In this document: positions 1-5,048 of the stretch, piece by piece
Numbering within the stretch: the first letter of the stretch is position 1
Layout: each line of letters begins with the position of its first letter
Source: Woeseia sp.
GTDB taxonomy: Bacteria; Pseudomonadota; Gammaproteobacteria; Steroidobacterales; Woeseiaceae
Reading direction: 5' to 3'
Assembly: GCA_003229095.1 (NCBI GenBank)
Contig: QIHS01000220.1
Location: forward strand, 1-5,048
DNA length: 5,048 nucleotides
Position numbers and translations under genes: made by a program
The notes under the pieces: generated by a model
What the model saw: the letters and a program-made list of their open reading frames with translations, nothing else
Database searches by the model: none
What the model was told of the DNA's origin: nothing

Positions 1-851
1 GCCAGCCTCGCGGACTCTCCAGCCACGCGCCCGTCGATGTAGGGCACAGTCATGTGCTGCCCGTGATGGTTCACTCGCGTAAGATAATTACCCGCCAGAT
101 GTTCAATAACAGACACGGTCAGAATTGCGACTGGCTCAAACGGCAAGGACGATGGCTGCAATGCCTCTCGATTCAGAATGCTGGTGGCACTGTCGATGGC
201 TGTCACCCGTCCACCTTCCAGCACAATCACATTGTCGGCGAGCCGTGCCATTTCGCCGACCGCGTGACTGACGTAGATCGCCGGAATACCAAATCTTTCA
301 GGCAGTGCCTCAATGTAGGGAAGAATTTCACGTTTGTGTTCAGCATCCAGCGCAGCGAGTGGCTCGTCCATCAACAACAAACGAGGATTCGTCAGGAGCG
401 TGCGCGCGATTGCAACACGTTGGCGCTCGCCGCCCGATAGATTCTCGACGTCACGATCCATGAGCGGTGCAAGCTTCATGGTTGAGACGACTTCGGCGAA
501 AGAAATTCCATCGCCGCTGCCGCGACTACGCGTTAGTGCAAACTGCAAATTGCCGCGCACTGTGAGGTGCGAAAACAAACGTGCATCCTGAAAAACAAAA
601 CCTGCCGGTCGTCGATGAGCGGGCACAAAATTCTTCGAGGTCTGCCATGCTTCCCCGGCAAAACTCACCTGGGCATTGGCGTTGCGATCCAGGCCTGCAA
701 TGATCCGCAACAAGGTCGTTTTTCCGCCACCGCTCGGACCGAACAACCCTGTCACGCCGGACAATTCCAGCTGCAGGTCGACGTCCAGTTCGAATCCCGG
801 ATAAGTCAGCTTCGCTTGCAGTGACAATTCGCGGTTCGTTTCAGCGGACAC
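1..851 (-). CDS. modC: Molybdate ABC transporter ATP-binding protein ModC (3' end outside window)
   Basis: This is the ATPase subunit of the molybdate importer; it works as a dimer on the cytoplasmic face of ModB. Reading from a GTG at 851, 283 codons stay open to the window edge. Visible in order are Walker A GPSGGGKTT (residues 38-46), Q-loop Q88 in FVFQDARLF, signature LSGGERQRVAIART (138-151), Walker B LLLMDEPLAALD (158-169) and the switch histidine H196 in YVSHAVGEMARLAD. The start of the C-terminal molybdate-binding (TOBE/Mop) region follows from about residue 240. ModC proteins are usually about 350-360 residues, so some 70-80 residues should lie beyond position 1. The GTG is chosen because GGGAG sits 8 bases upstream and because it leaves the usual short leader before the first strand (LSLQAKLTYPGFELDV). 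It overlaps the modB end by 11 bases, which suggests translational coupling. The nucleotide-binding motifs are intact. The family call is firm; molybdate rather than tungstate is inferred from the family. Confidence 0.95.
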   Translation of the reverse strand, partial: MSAETNRELSLQAKLTYPGFELDVDLQLELSGVTGLFGPSGGGKTTLLRIIAGLDRNANAQVSFAGEAWQTSKNFVPAHRRPAGFVFQDARLFSHLTVRGNLQFALTRSRGSGDGISFAEVVSTMKLAPLMDRDVENLSGGERQRVAIARTLLTNPRLLLMDEPLAALDAEHKREILPYIEALPERFGIPAIYVSHAVGEMARLADNVIVLEGGRVTAIDSATSILNREALQPSSLPFEPVAILTVSVIEHLAGNYLTRVNHHGQHMTVPYIDGRVAGESARL

Positions 852-1512
852 CGATGGGACTCCCGCGCCTGAAAGAATAGACAAAAAACAGGGTGGCAAA
901 TGAAAAGATAATCAGGCCAGCCGACAGAATATGTGCATCTGCGTAGTTGAGGGTTTCAACGTGTTCATAAATCGCGATGGAAATCACCCGGGTTTCACCA
1001 GGAATGTTGCCGCCGACCATTAACACAACGCCGAACTCACCGATAGTATGCGCAAACGACAACACGGCTGCAGTGACAAATCCGCGGCGGGCAAGAGGTG
1101 CTACCACCGAGAAAAACGTGTCCATTGGACCGGCACGCAAACTTGCTGCCGCTTCCAGCGGCGCACGCCCGATCGCTTCGAATGCGTTCTGCAGCGGCTG
1201 CACCATAAACGGCAACGAATAGAAAACTGACGCCACGACGAGACCGCTGAAAGAGAAAGTCAGTGCCTCACCCGTCACACGCACCCAGAACGAGCCAATA
1301 GTCGATGCGGGCCCCAGGACGAGCAAGAAATAGAACCCCAGCACGGTTGGCGGCAAAACCAGTGGCAGCGCCGTGACCGCCTCGATTGCCGGTTTAAACC
1401 GCGACGACGTGCCGGAAAGCCACCAGGCAAGCGGTGTGCCCAAGATCAGGAGGATAATAGTCGTCACGCCTGCAAGGGCGAGCGACAACCATAGGGGACC
1501 GAGATCGGGCAC
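841..1512 (-). CDS. modB: Molybdate ABC transporter permease ModB
   Basis: This is the inner-membrane channel subunit of the molybdate importer. The 223-residue product has about five hydrophobic segments (roughly residues 8-32, 45-68, 87-104, 134-165 and 193-212). It shows the ModB hallmark LPLVLPPTVLGF (49-60), an EAA-type coupling loop for ModC (EAAASLRAG, 120-128) and the typical FAHTIGEFGVVLMVGGNIPGETR stretch (153-175, conserved ends FAHTIGEFG and GNIPGETR). The open frame extends back to an ATG at 1614, but that start would overlap modA by 98 bases and add 34 residues with no counterpart in the family. I therefore place the start at GTG 1512-1510, 4 bases after the modA stop, which gives MPDLGPLWLSLALAG and the usual length of about 225. 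A TTG at 1536 is an alternative. No candidate has a good Shine-Dalgarno sequence, so translation is probably coupled to modA. The family call is firm; the start is moderately sure. Confidence 0.93.
   Translation of the reverse strand: MPDLGPLWLSLALAGVTTIILLILGTPLAWWLSGTSSRFKPAIEAVTALPLVLPPTVLGFYFLLVLGPASTIGSFWVRVTGEALTFSFSGLVVASVFYSLPFMVQPLQNAFEAIGRAPLEAAASLRAGPMDTFFSVVAPLARRGFVTAAVLSFAHTIGEFGVVLMVGGNIPGETRVISIAIYEHVETLNYADAHILSAGLIIFSFATLFFVYSFRRGSPIGVR
860..864 (-). promoter_or_regulatory. Ribosome binding site of modC
   Basis: On the minus strand GGGAG lies 8 bases before the GTG at 851-849, inside the last codons of modB. It is the clearest Shine-Dalgarno-like sequence next to any start in this window, and it decides the GTG start of modC. 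Confidence 0.6.
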
Positions 1513-1516
1513 GGCG

Positions 1517-2260
1517 TCAATGAGTGCTGTAGCCAAGAGACGCGATGGTTTGTCGCGCGTCGTCACTCTTGATGAAGGCAAGAAACCCAATGGCTGCGGG
1601 GTTTCCCTCGCCATGGCGCAATAGGACGGCGTCCTGGTGAATGGGCTGGTGCTGGTGCTCGGGAATCAGCAAGAAGGCATCCTGGGGGATGTTCTTGTCC
1701 GCGAGTACCAACGAATATGCGCCAATTCCAAGCTCCGCATTTTCGCTGGCAACAAACACATGGGTTTGGCTCACATTCTCTCCCATTACAATCTTGCCGC
1801 GGAGATCGCTCCAAACGTTCAGCGACTGCAGGAACTGACGGCTGGCAACACCGTACGGCGCAACGGCCGGATTGGCAATGGCCAGCGCATTGATGTTCGA
1901 TTGCAGCAGTGTCGATTGCAAATCGGCGAGAATCCGGTCGCCGTTCGCGCTCCACAGTGCCAAGCGACCGGACGCGAAGGTGAATCGACTGCCGTTAACT
2001 GCATGACCTGATTTCAGCAGCAATTCAGGACGCTTTTGATCGGCCGCCAGCAATACGTCGTAGGGCGCACCGTTCAGTATCTGCGCGTACAGGCTGCCGG
2101 TCGATGCCGTGGCAATGATGATGCGGTGTTCAGACTGTGACTCAAAATCACTCTTCAGCCGTTCGGCAATGAGTACAAAATTGCTCGCGACTGCAACGAG
2201 CGCCTCTTCTGCCTGCACCACCGTTGGCAGCAGCAATAACGACCAGACGAATAGTCTCAT
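1517..2260 (-). CDS. modA: Periplasmic molybdate-binding protein ModA
   Basis: This is the substrate-binding protein of the molybdate importer; it captures the oxyanion in the periplasm and delivers it to ModB. The 247-residue product starts with a short Sec signal peptide (MRLFVWSLLLLPTVVQA, likely cut after A17, no lipobox Cys), giving a mature protein of about 230 residues. Family motifs follow: VAVASNF (22-28), ATASTGSLYAQI (50-61), PYDVLLAADQKRPELL (66-81), ANPAVAPYGVASRQFL (129-144) and GENVSQTHVFVASENAELG (160-178). Probable oxyanion ligands are S26, N27, S53, Y136 and V163; from memory this resembles the Azotobacter-type ModA pocket more than that of E. coli. The ATG at 2260 is 11 bases after the aminotransferase stop and has no visible Shine-Dalgarno sequence, which suggests coupled translation. 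Tungstate binding cannot be excluded, since ModA proteins generally bind both oxyanions. Confidence 0.95.
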   Translation of the reverse strand: MRLFVWSLLLLPTVVQAEEALVAVASNFVLIAERLKSDFESQSEHRIIIATASTGSLYAQILNGAPYDVLLAADQKRPELLLKSGHAVNGSRFTFASGRLALWSANGDRILADLQSTLLQSNINALAIANPAVAPYGVASRQFLQSLNVWSDLRGKIVMGENVSQTHVFVASENAELGIGAYSLVLADKNIPQDAFLLIPEHQHQPIHQDAVLLRHGEGNPAAIGFLAFIKSDDARQTIASLGYSTH

Positions 2261-2271
2261 GGCGGACAGGC

Positions 2272-3510
2272 TCAGGCAGACGCCAGTTGCCCCTCCGTTG
2301 CTGGTGAAACCCGACGTGCACGAACATCCGCAAATGCATTCGCTAAAATTAACGCCTGCGCCTCACTCATTGCAGCGACATTGACGCGAGCATTTGGAAA
2401 CATGTAAATATGGCGCCGTTGCTCTATGAACATCTGTTCGTCTTCGCTGACTGGCAGGCAGGAAAACATGCCGCGCTGCAATTCCAGAAAGCTTGCATCA
2501 AAACCGGGGTTTGTTTTTTCGATTGCCATACGAAGCGATTTTCGCTTGCGCATCACGTGTTGGCGAATCCCGTTGAGCTCCTGCCGCCACAGGGCTTCGA
2601 GCTCAGGTGTCGAGAGAATTTCGTGCACGATTGCCGCACCGTGGTCCGGCGCCATGAAATAGAGTTCTCTCACCGTGTCCCGCAGCTTGCGACGCACGCT
2701 TTCAAATTCGACACCATCGTCTGGCAGAATGATCGACAAAAGCCCTGCCCGCTCGCGATAGATGCCGAAAGATTTAGAAGAAGACACAGTCAACAGTAAT
2801 TGCGGGACAATGCCTGCCAATAGTCTCAGGCCCGCAACATCTTCATCGATTCCTGCGCCAAAACCCTGGTAGGCAACATCGACAAACGGGATCGCCCCCG
2901 TCTTGACGACGATATCTGCGACAATTTTCCACTGATCCAGGTCCAGATCCTGCCCGGTCGGGTTGTGACAACAGCCGTGCAGAAGCAATACGTCATTTGC
3001 CTTCATTGCCTGCAGGTCTTCCGTCATGCCATCGAATAGCAGTTCTGAATTGAACTGATCGTAATACCGGTAGCGGCGAAGTTCCAGGCCAGCTTGCGTG
3101 AAAAAACCCAGCTGGTGCTCCCAAACCAGGTCTGAAACCCAGACCACCGATTCGGCCGACAGGCTGCTCACGAACTCAGCACCTGCGCGTAGCGCGCCGC
3201 CGGCGCCGGGCGTTTGCGCTGACACAATTCTTCCTGGGCGAATCGCTGGATGATCCTTACCAAGCACCAGTCTTTCGACATCCCGGCAATAATCGGCATT
3301 GCCCAGCGGCGAAATGTAGGATTTCGACAGATTTTGTGCAAACAGTCGTTTTTCGGCTTCCCTGACCGCCTTCATTACTGGCACGTTGCCAGAATCATCC
3401 CGGAATACGCCTATGCCAAGATCGATCTTGTCTGGATTGGCATCGTCTTCCAGGCGCGTGAAGAGTGCCTCAATTGGGTCGTTGGGGTAGTCCCGAATAT
3501 CTTTAAACAT
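2272..3510 (-). CDS. Class I PLP-dependent aspartate/aromatic aminotransferase (AspC/TyrB-like)
   Basis: This enzyme should move an amino group between an amino acid and a 2-oxo acid (aspartate, glutamate or an aromatic amino acid) in the cytoplasm. The 412-residue product is close to the 396 of E. coli AspC and aligns with it along its length, from MFKDIRDYPNDPIEALF through IDLGIGVFRDDSG, SAQTPGAGGALR and LHGCCHNPTG to NARVNVAAM. Key residues present are W130, N183, D211 and Y214 (VDVAYQGF), the PLP-binding lysine K246 (SSSKSFGIYRERAG), R254, R281 (position of the side-chain-carboxylate-binding Arg292 of AspC) and R375 (position of Arg386). Two pocket motifs differ from AspC/TyrB: SNPSWPNH is SDLVWEHQ here, and NYSNPPAHG is LYFMAPDHG. 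The open frame reaches a TTG at 3549, but ATG 3510 matches the family start exactly. No strong Shine-Dalgarno sequence is seen. The gene is followed 11 bases later by modA. Family firm; substrate, and aspC versus tyrB, undecided, so no symbol is given. Confidence 0.92.
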   Translation of the reverse strand: MFKDIRDYPNDPIEALFTRLEDDANPDKIDLGIGVFRDDSGNVPVMKAVREAEKRLFAQNLSKSYISPLGNADYCRDVERLVLGKDHPAIRPGRIVSAQTPGAGGALRAGAEFVSSLSAESVVWVSDLVWEHQLGFFTQAGLELRRYRYYDQFNSELLFDGMTEDLQAMKANDVLLLHGCCHNPTGQDLDLDQWKIVADIVVKTGAIPFVDVAYQGFGAGIDEDVAGLRLLAGIVPQLLLTVSSSKSFGIYRERAGLLSIILPDDGVEFESVRRKLRDTVRELYFMAPDHGAAIVHEILSTPELEALWRQELNGIRQHVMRKRKSLRMAIEKTNPGFDASFLELQRGMFSCLPVSEDEQMFIEQRRHIYMFPNARVNVAAMSEAQALILANAFADVRARRVSPATEGQLASA

Positions 3511-3696
3511 GAAAAATTCGCAAATGCTTACGACGAATTTCGTAGTCAATCACATCTTGGCGTGTTGTGAAACCGCAAACTCCAACAGCACGTAGTCGCA
3601 TGCTTCAGTAAACCTGTTCTCGGCTGGCAACGACCCTTGAAACGGTCTGGCGCTGCAGCATTCGCTGCTATTCTGCAAATCAGCTCGCACAGACCA
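3511..3696. other. Intergenic gap, probable promoter region of the aminotransferase-modABC unit
   Basis: This gap of 186 bases separates the diheme lipoprotein stop from the aminotransferase start. It is the only sizeable gap upstream of the four-gene unit, so its promoter is most likely here. I found no minus-strand pair of good -35 and -10 boxes. A TTGACT (3549-3544) is present but has no TATAAT-like partner at 16-18 bases. No ModE-type palindrome (CGTTATAT...ATATAACG) is visible. A small perfect hairpin (GCAGC-loop-GCTGC, 3655-3668) lacks a following T run and is not a convincing terminator. The 63-codon frame crossing the gap shows no recognisable protein features. Confidence 0.5.
3529..3544. 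repeat. Short nested palindrome upstream of the aminotransferase
   Basis: TACGA and TCGTA form perfect 5-base arms around a 6-base centre, and a second palindrome, ACGAA-T-TTCGT (3533-3543), is nested within it. It ends 18 bases before the ATG at 3510. It could be an operator or just a chance repeat; the arms are short. Confidence 0.3.
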
Positions 3697-4938
3697 CTAC
3701 GGCACACCGTCCGTAATCCACTGTCGGATTTCAGCAATGACGGCAGGGCTGAGCGCGGCTTGATTCAGAGGCATTTGCGCTCCTGTTACACCTGCGCTCT
3801 CCAGTTTGGTGATCAGATAACTCATATCAGGGTTGTCAGGATTGACCCGAAACACCGTATTGTCCTGAATGCTATCAATGTTGACCAAATTGGCACGACT
3901 GGCTGCCTCGCTGGACAAATCCATTACGCCGGGCAACACGGGACCACCGCCTGCATGACATAGTGAAGTCGCGCAGGTCGGCGTAAATACAACTGCCTGA
4001 ATCTGTGCCAGTGTTGGGCCTATCGCGACTGGTGTTGCAATGCTAAATAAGGCCTGAAAATCTCCACCGGCAATCCCGTTACCTGAGGGAAATACTGCGG
4101 CAAATTCACCATCCAGTGCATTGGCGTCGAGGTCCATAATGAATGACCCACCCATACCGAGGAGTCGAATTCTGTAGCTGTCGTCAGCAAGTACTACACC
4201 GGTCAGATCGAATACTGCGGTTTGCGGATTGCCGCCCGGCACGGAAATAAGCGGCGAAATGATTTGTACTTCGTTGCCATCCAGAAACGTTCCGTCACCA
4301 CCGCTTGATTCGAGAACGAATGTGAGTGCGTTGACTGTTGCAACGTCCAGGTCGCGCGTAAACCCAGCAACGATTTGCGTCGGCTGCGCGTCCAGAACAT
4401 CGTTGGGCATTGGGGCCAGCGACGATACCTGAATCGGGTTCAGTACGACCACGCGATCATCGATTGCGCCGTCTGATATCCATTGCCGAACAGTGTCGAT
4501 TGAACTCTGTGGCAATGCGCCGCCGGGCGGCATGACGCCGCCAACGGTTGCCGTGTCTTCCAGCTTGTGAATCAGATAGCTGTTGTCCGGTTCTGTTGGC
4601 ACTACCCGATCGAAATTTCCATCCTGGGAACTGGCAATACCCACCAATTCTGCAAAGCTGTTCGCGTCTGACAGATTCAATCCGGCCGACGGGACCGCAC
4701 CGGCATGGCAACCCGACGTTGCACAGTTGGGTGTGAATACGTTGGTCTGAATTTCAGAAAAATTCGGTCCAAAAGCCACTGGCGGCGGTGGTGGTGGCGG
4801 CGGAGGCGGTGGGGCCGGTGGCGGATTCGTACCTAGTCGATCAACAGCGTCGTCAAACGATTCCACGTCGCAGGCAGTCAACGTCGCCGTCGCACAAACG
4901 ATGGCGATAACTGTGCGAAAAAAAGGTGATATCTTCAT
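3697..4938 (-). CDS. Secreted lipoprotein with two c-type-cytochrome-like domains and an Ig-like middle domain
   Basis: The 413-residue product starts with a signal peptide ending in a lipobox (LTAC, acylated C23). A proline-rich linker (39-53) follows, then cytochrome-like domain 1 (about 57-160), an Ig-like/SbsA-type domain (about 168-301) and cytochrome-like domain 2 (about 307-413). Each heme domain has a CX4CH motif (CATSGCH 72-78; CATSLCH 322-328), a tyrosine-leucine segment (DNSYLIHKLE; DMSYLITKLE), a likely distal Met (M136 in MPPGG; M389 in MPLNQ) and a closing helix (RQWISDGA; RQWITDGV). This order matches the planctomycete-type cytochrome c (PSCyt1-like) fold. The middle domain has the SbsA pattern of Asp-Val plus Phe-Thr-Arg-Asp-Leu-Asp-Val-Ala-Thr-Val. 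An extracytoplasmic electron-transfer role is inferred; no enzymatic domain is seen. Asp at +2 after the acylated Cys would favour inner-membrane retention under the E. coli Lol rule. An upstream in-frame ATG at 4962 adds 8 polar residues before the signal peptide, so ATG 4938 is preferred. The exact function is unknown. Confidence 0.85.
   Translation of the reverse strand: MKISPFFRTVIAIVCATATLTACDVESFDDAVDRLGTNPPPAPPPPPPPPPPPVAFGPNFSEIQTNVFTPNCATSGCHAGAVPSAGLNLSDANSFAELVGIASSQDGNFDRVVPTEPDNSYLIHKLEDTATVGGVMPPGGALPQSSIDTVRQWISDGAIDDRVVVLNPIQVSSLAPMPNDVLDAQPTQIVAGFTRDLDVATVNALTFVLESSGGDGTFLDGNEVQIISPLISVPGGNPQTAVFDLTGVVLADDSYRIRLLGMGGSFIMDLDANALDGEFAAVFPSGNGIAGGDFQALFSIATPVAIGPTLAQIQAVVFTPTCATSLCHAGGGPVLPGVMDLSSEAASRANLVNIDSIQDNTVFRVNPDNPDMSYLITKLESAGVTGAQMPLNQAALSPAVIAEIRQWITDGVP
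3700..4020 (-). repeat. Second copy of the duplicated heme domain (coding repeat)
   Basis: This segment encodes residues 307-413. It opens with GPTLAQIQAVVFTPTCATSL and ends with RQWITDGVP at the stop. The heme Cys to Met distance is 67 residues here against 64 in the first copy, consistent with the same fold. Confidence 0.75.
4459..4770 (-). repeat. First copy of the duplicated heme domain (coding repeat)
   Basis: This segment encodes residues 57-160 of the lipoprotein. It opens with GPNFSEIQTNVFTPNCATSG and aligns with the segment at 3700-4020 at the heme motif, the tyrosine-leucine segment, the Met ligand and the terminal RQW helix. The copies are clearly diverged in protein sequence, so this is an old domain duplication and not a recent DNA repeat. 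Confidence 0.75.
4780..4824 (-). repeat. Polyproline-coding tract
   Basis: Three prolines, one alanine and eleven prolines in a row (residues 39-53) link the lipid anchor region to the first heme domain. The codons are a mix of CCA, CCG and CCT, so the DNA is not a pure triplet repeat, but it is low in complexity and could vary in length between strains. Such a run would be expected to need EF-P for efficient translation. Confidence 0.85.
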
Positions 4939-5048
4939 GGTCGTATTCGCCGGTGGGCACATCGAAAAACGTGCCTGAATAGGGTGTCATATGATGTTAT
5001 CGCGTTGCATCCGGCAAAACGCGAACGCCGTCACACTACGGTGGTCAA
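4939..5048. promoter_or_regulatory. Upstream region of the diheme lipoprotein gene
   Basis: These 110 bases precede the preferred start and probably include the promoter. I cannot name a convincing sigma-70 pair; TTGCCG (5016-5011) is followed 20 bases later by TATGAC, which is too far apart for a good match. No strong Shine-Dalgarno sequence precedes ATG 4938. No upstream gene is visible before the window edge. Confidence 0.35.
5001..5023. repeat. Bulged inverted repeat upstream of the diheme lipoprotein
   Basis: CGCGTTGC (5001-5008) pairs with GCAA plus CGCG (5014-5017 and 5020-5023) across a 5-base loop, giving 8 base pairs with a 2-base AA bulge. No T run follows on either strand, so it does not look like an intrinsic terminator. 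Its place about 65 bases before the start would suit a regulator site. Function is a guess. Confidence 0.4.

Noticed and set aside
54..824. Plus-strand frames at 54-440, 334-591 and 567-824
   Set aside because: They are antisense to modC, whose minus-strand frame holds all ABC ATPase motifs without interruption.
1563..1955. 130-codon minus-strand frame inside modA
   Set aside because: It lies wholly within modA in another frame and is rich in Arg, Cys and Pro with no family resemblance. It is a shadow of modA.
2410..2799. 129-codon plus-strand frame opposite the aminotransferase
   Set aside because: It is antisense to a strongly conserved enzyme gene, and its protein shows no motif or start signal of its own.
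3511..3549. Longer aminotransferase start at TTG 3549
   Set aside because: It adds 13 residues (MTTKFVVSICEFF) not found in the AspC family, while ATG 3510 gives MFKDI, matching the AspC start MFENI.
3655..3668. GCAGC-ATTC-GCTGC hairpin as an intrinsic terminator for the lipoprotein gene
   Set aside because: The stem has only 5 base pairs and no T run follows on the minus strand.
3546..3737. 63-codon minus-strand frame across the gap between the lipoprotein and the aminotransferase
   Set aside because: It overlaps the end of the lipoprotein gene in another frame, has no domain, signal or ribosome binding site, and its Cys- and Arg-rich composition looks like chance reading.
4939..4962. Longer lipoprotein start at ATG 4962
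   Set aside because: It would put 8 polar residues in front of a normal signal peptide; ATG 4938 gives a standard lipoprotein signal MKISPFFR with lipobox at 20-23.

Overview
The window carries five genes, all on the minus strand, so transcription runs from high to low coordinates. Moderate base composition, compact spacing, a Sec signal peptide, a lipobox and a group-1 ABC oxyanion importer point to a Gram-negative bacterium. The protein style (AspC/TyrB-like aminotransferase, ModABC, c-type heme lipoprotein with an Ig-like insert) fits a free-living, probably aquatic, gammaproteobacterium. That placement is inference; no rRNA or other marker gene is present.

Layout in transcription order: (1) 5048-4939, upstream DNA with one bulged inverted repeat. 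(2) 4938-3697, a secreted lipoprotein with two cytochrome-c-like domains that flank an Ig-like domain. (3) 3696-3511, a 186-base gap that probably holds the promoter of the next unit; I found no convincing terminator or sigma-70 promoter. (4) 3510-2272, a class I PLP aminotransferase of the aspartate/aromatic branch. (5) 2260-1517 modA, 1512-841 modB and 851-1 modC, a molybdate ABC importer. modC runs off the left edge of the window.

The aminotransferase stop lies only 11 bases before the modA start, modA and modB are 4 bases apart, and modB and modC overlap by 11 bases. The four genes therefore look like one transcription unit. ModA would capture molybdate in the periplasm, ModB forms the channel and ModC powers transport, feeding molybdenum cofactor synthesis. 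The link to an aminotransferase is not obvious from known pathways and is the main contextual oddity. The diheme lipoprotein is probably transcribed separately.

Most of the window is recognisable family biology. I see no CRISPR array, mobile element, tRNA or rRNA and no clear candidate for a wholly new system. The points worth a second look are the altered active-site motifs of the aminotransferase, its coupling to modABC, and the duplicated CX4CH heme domains.
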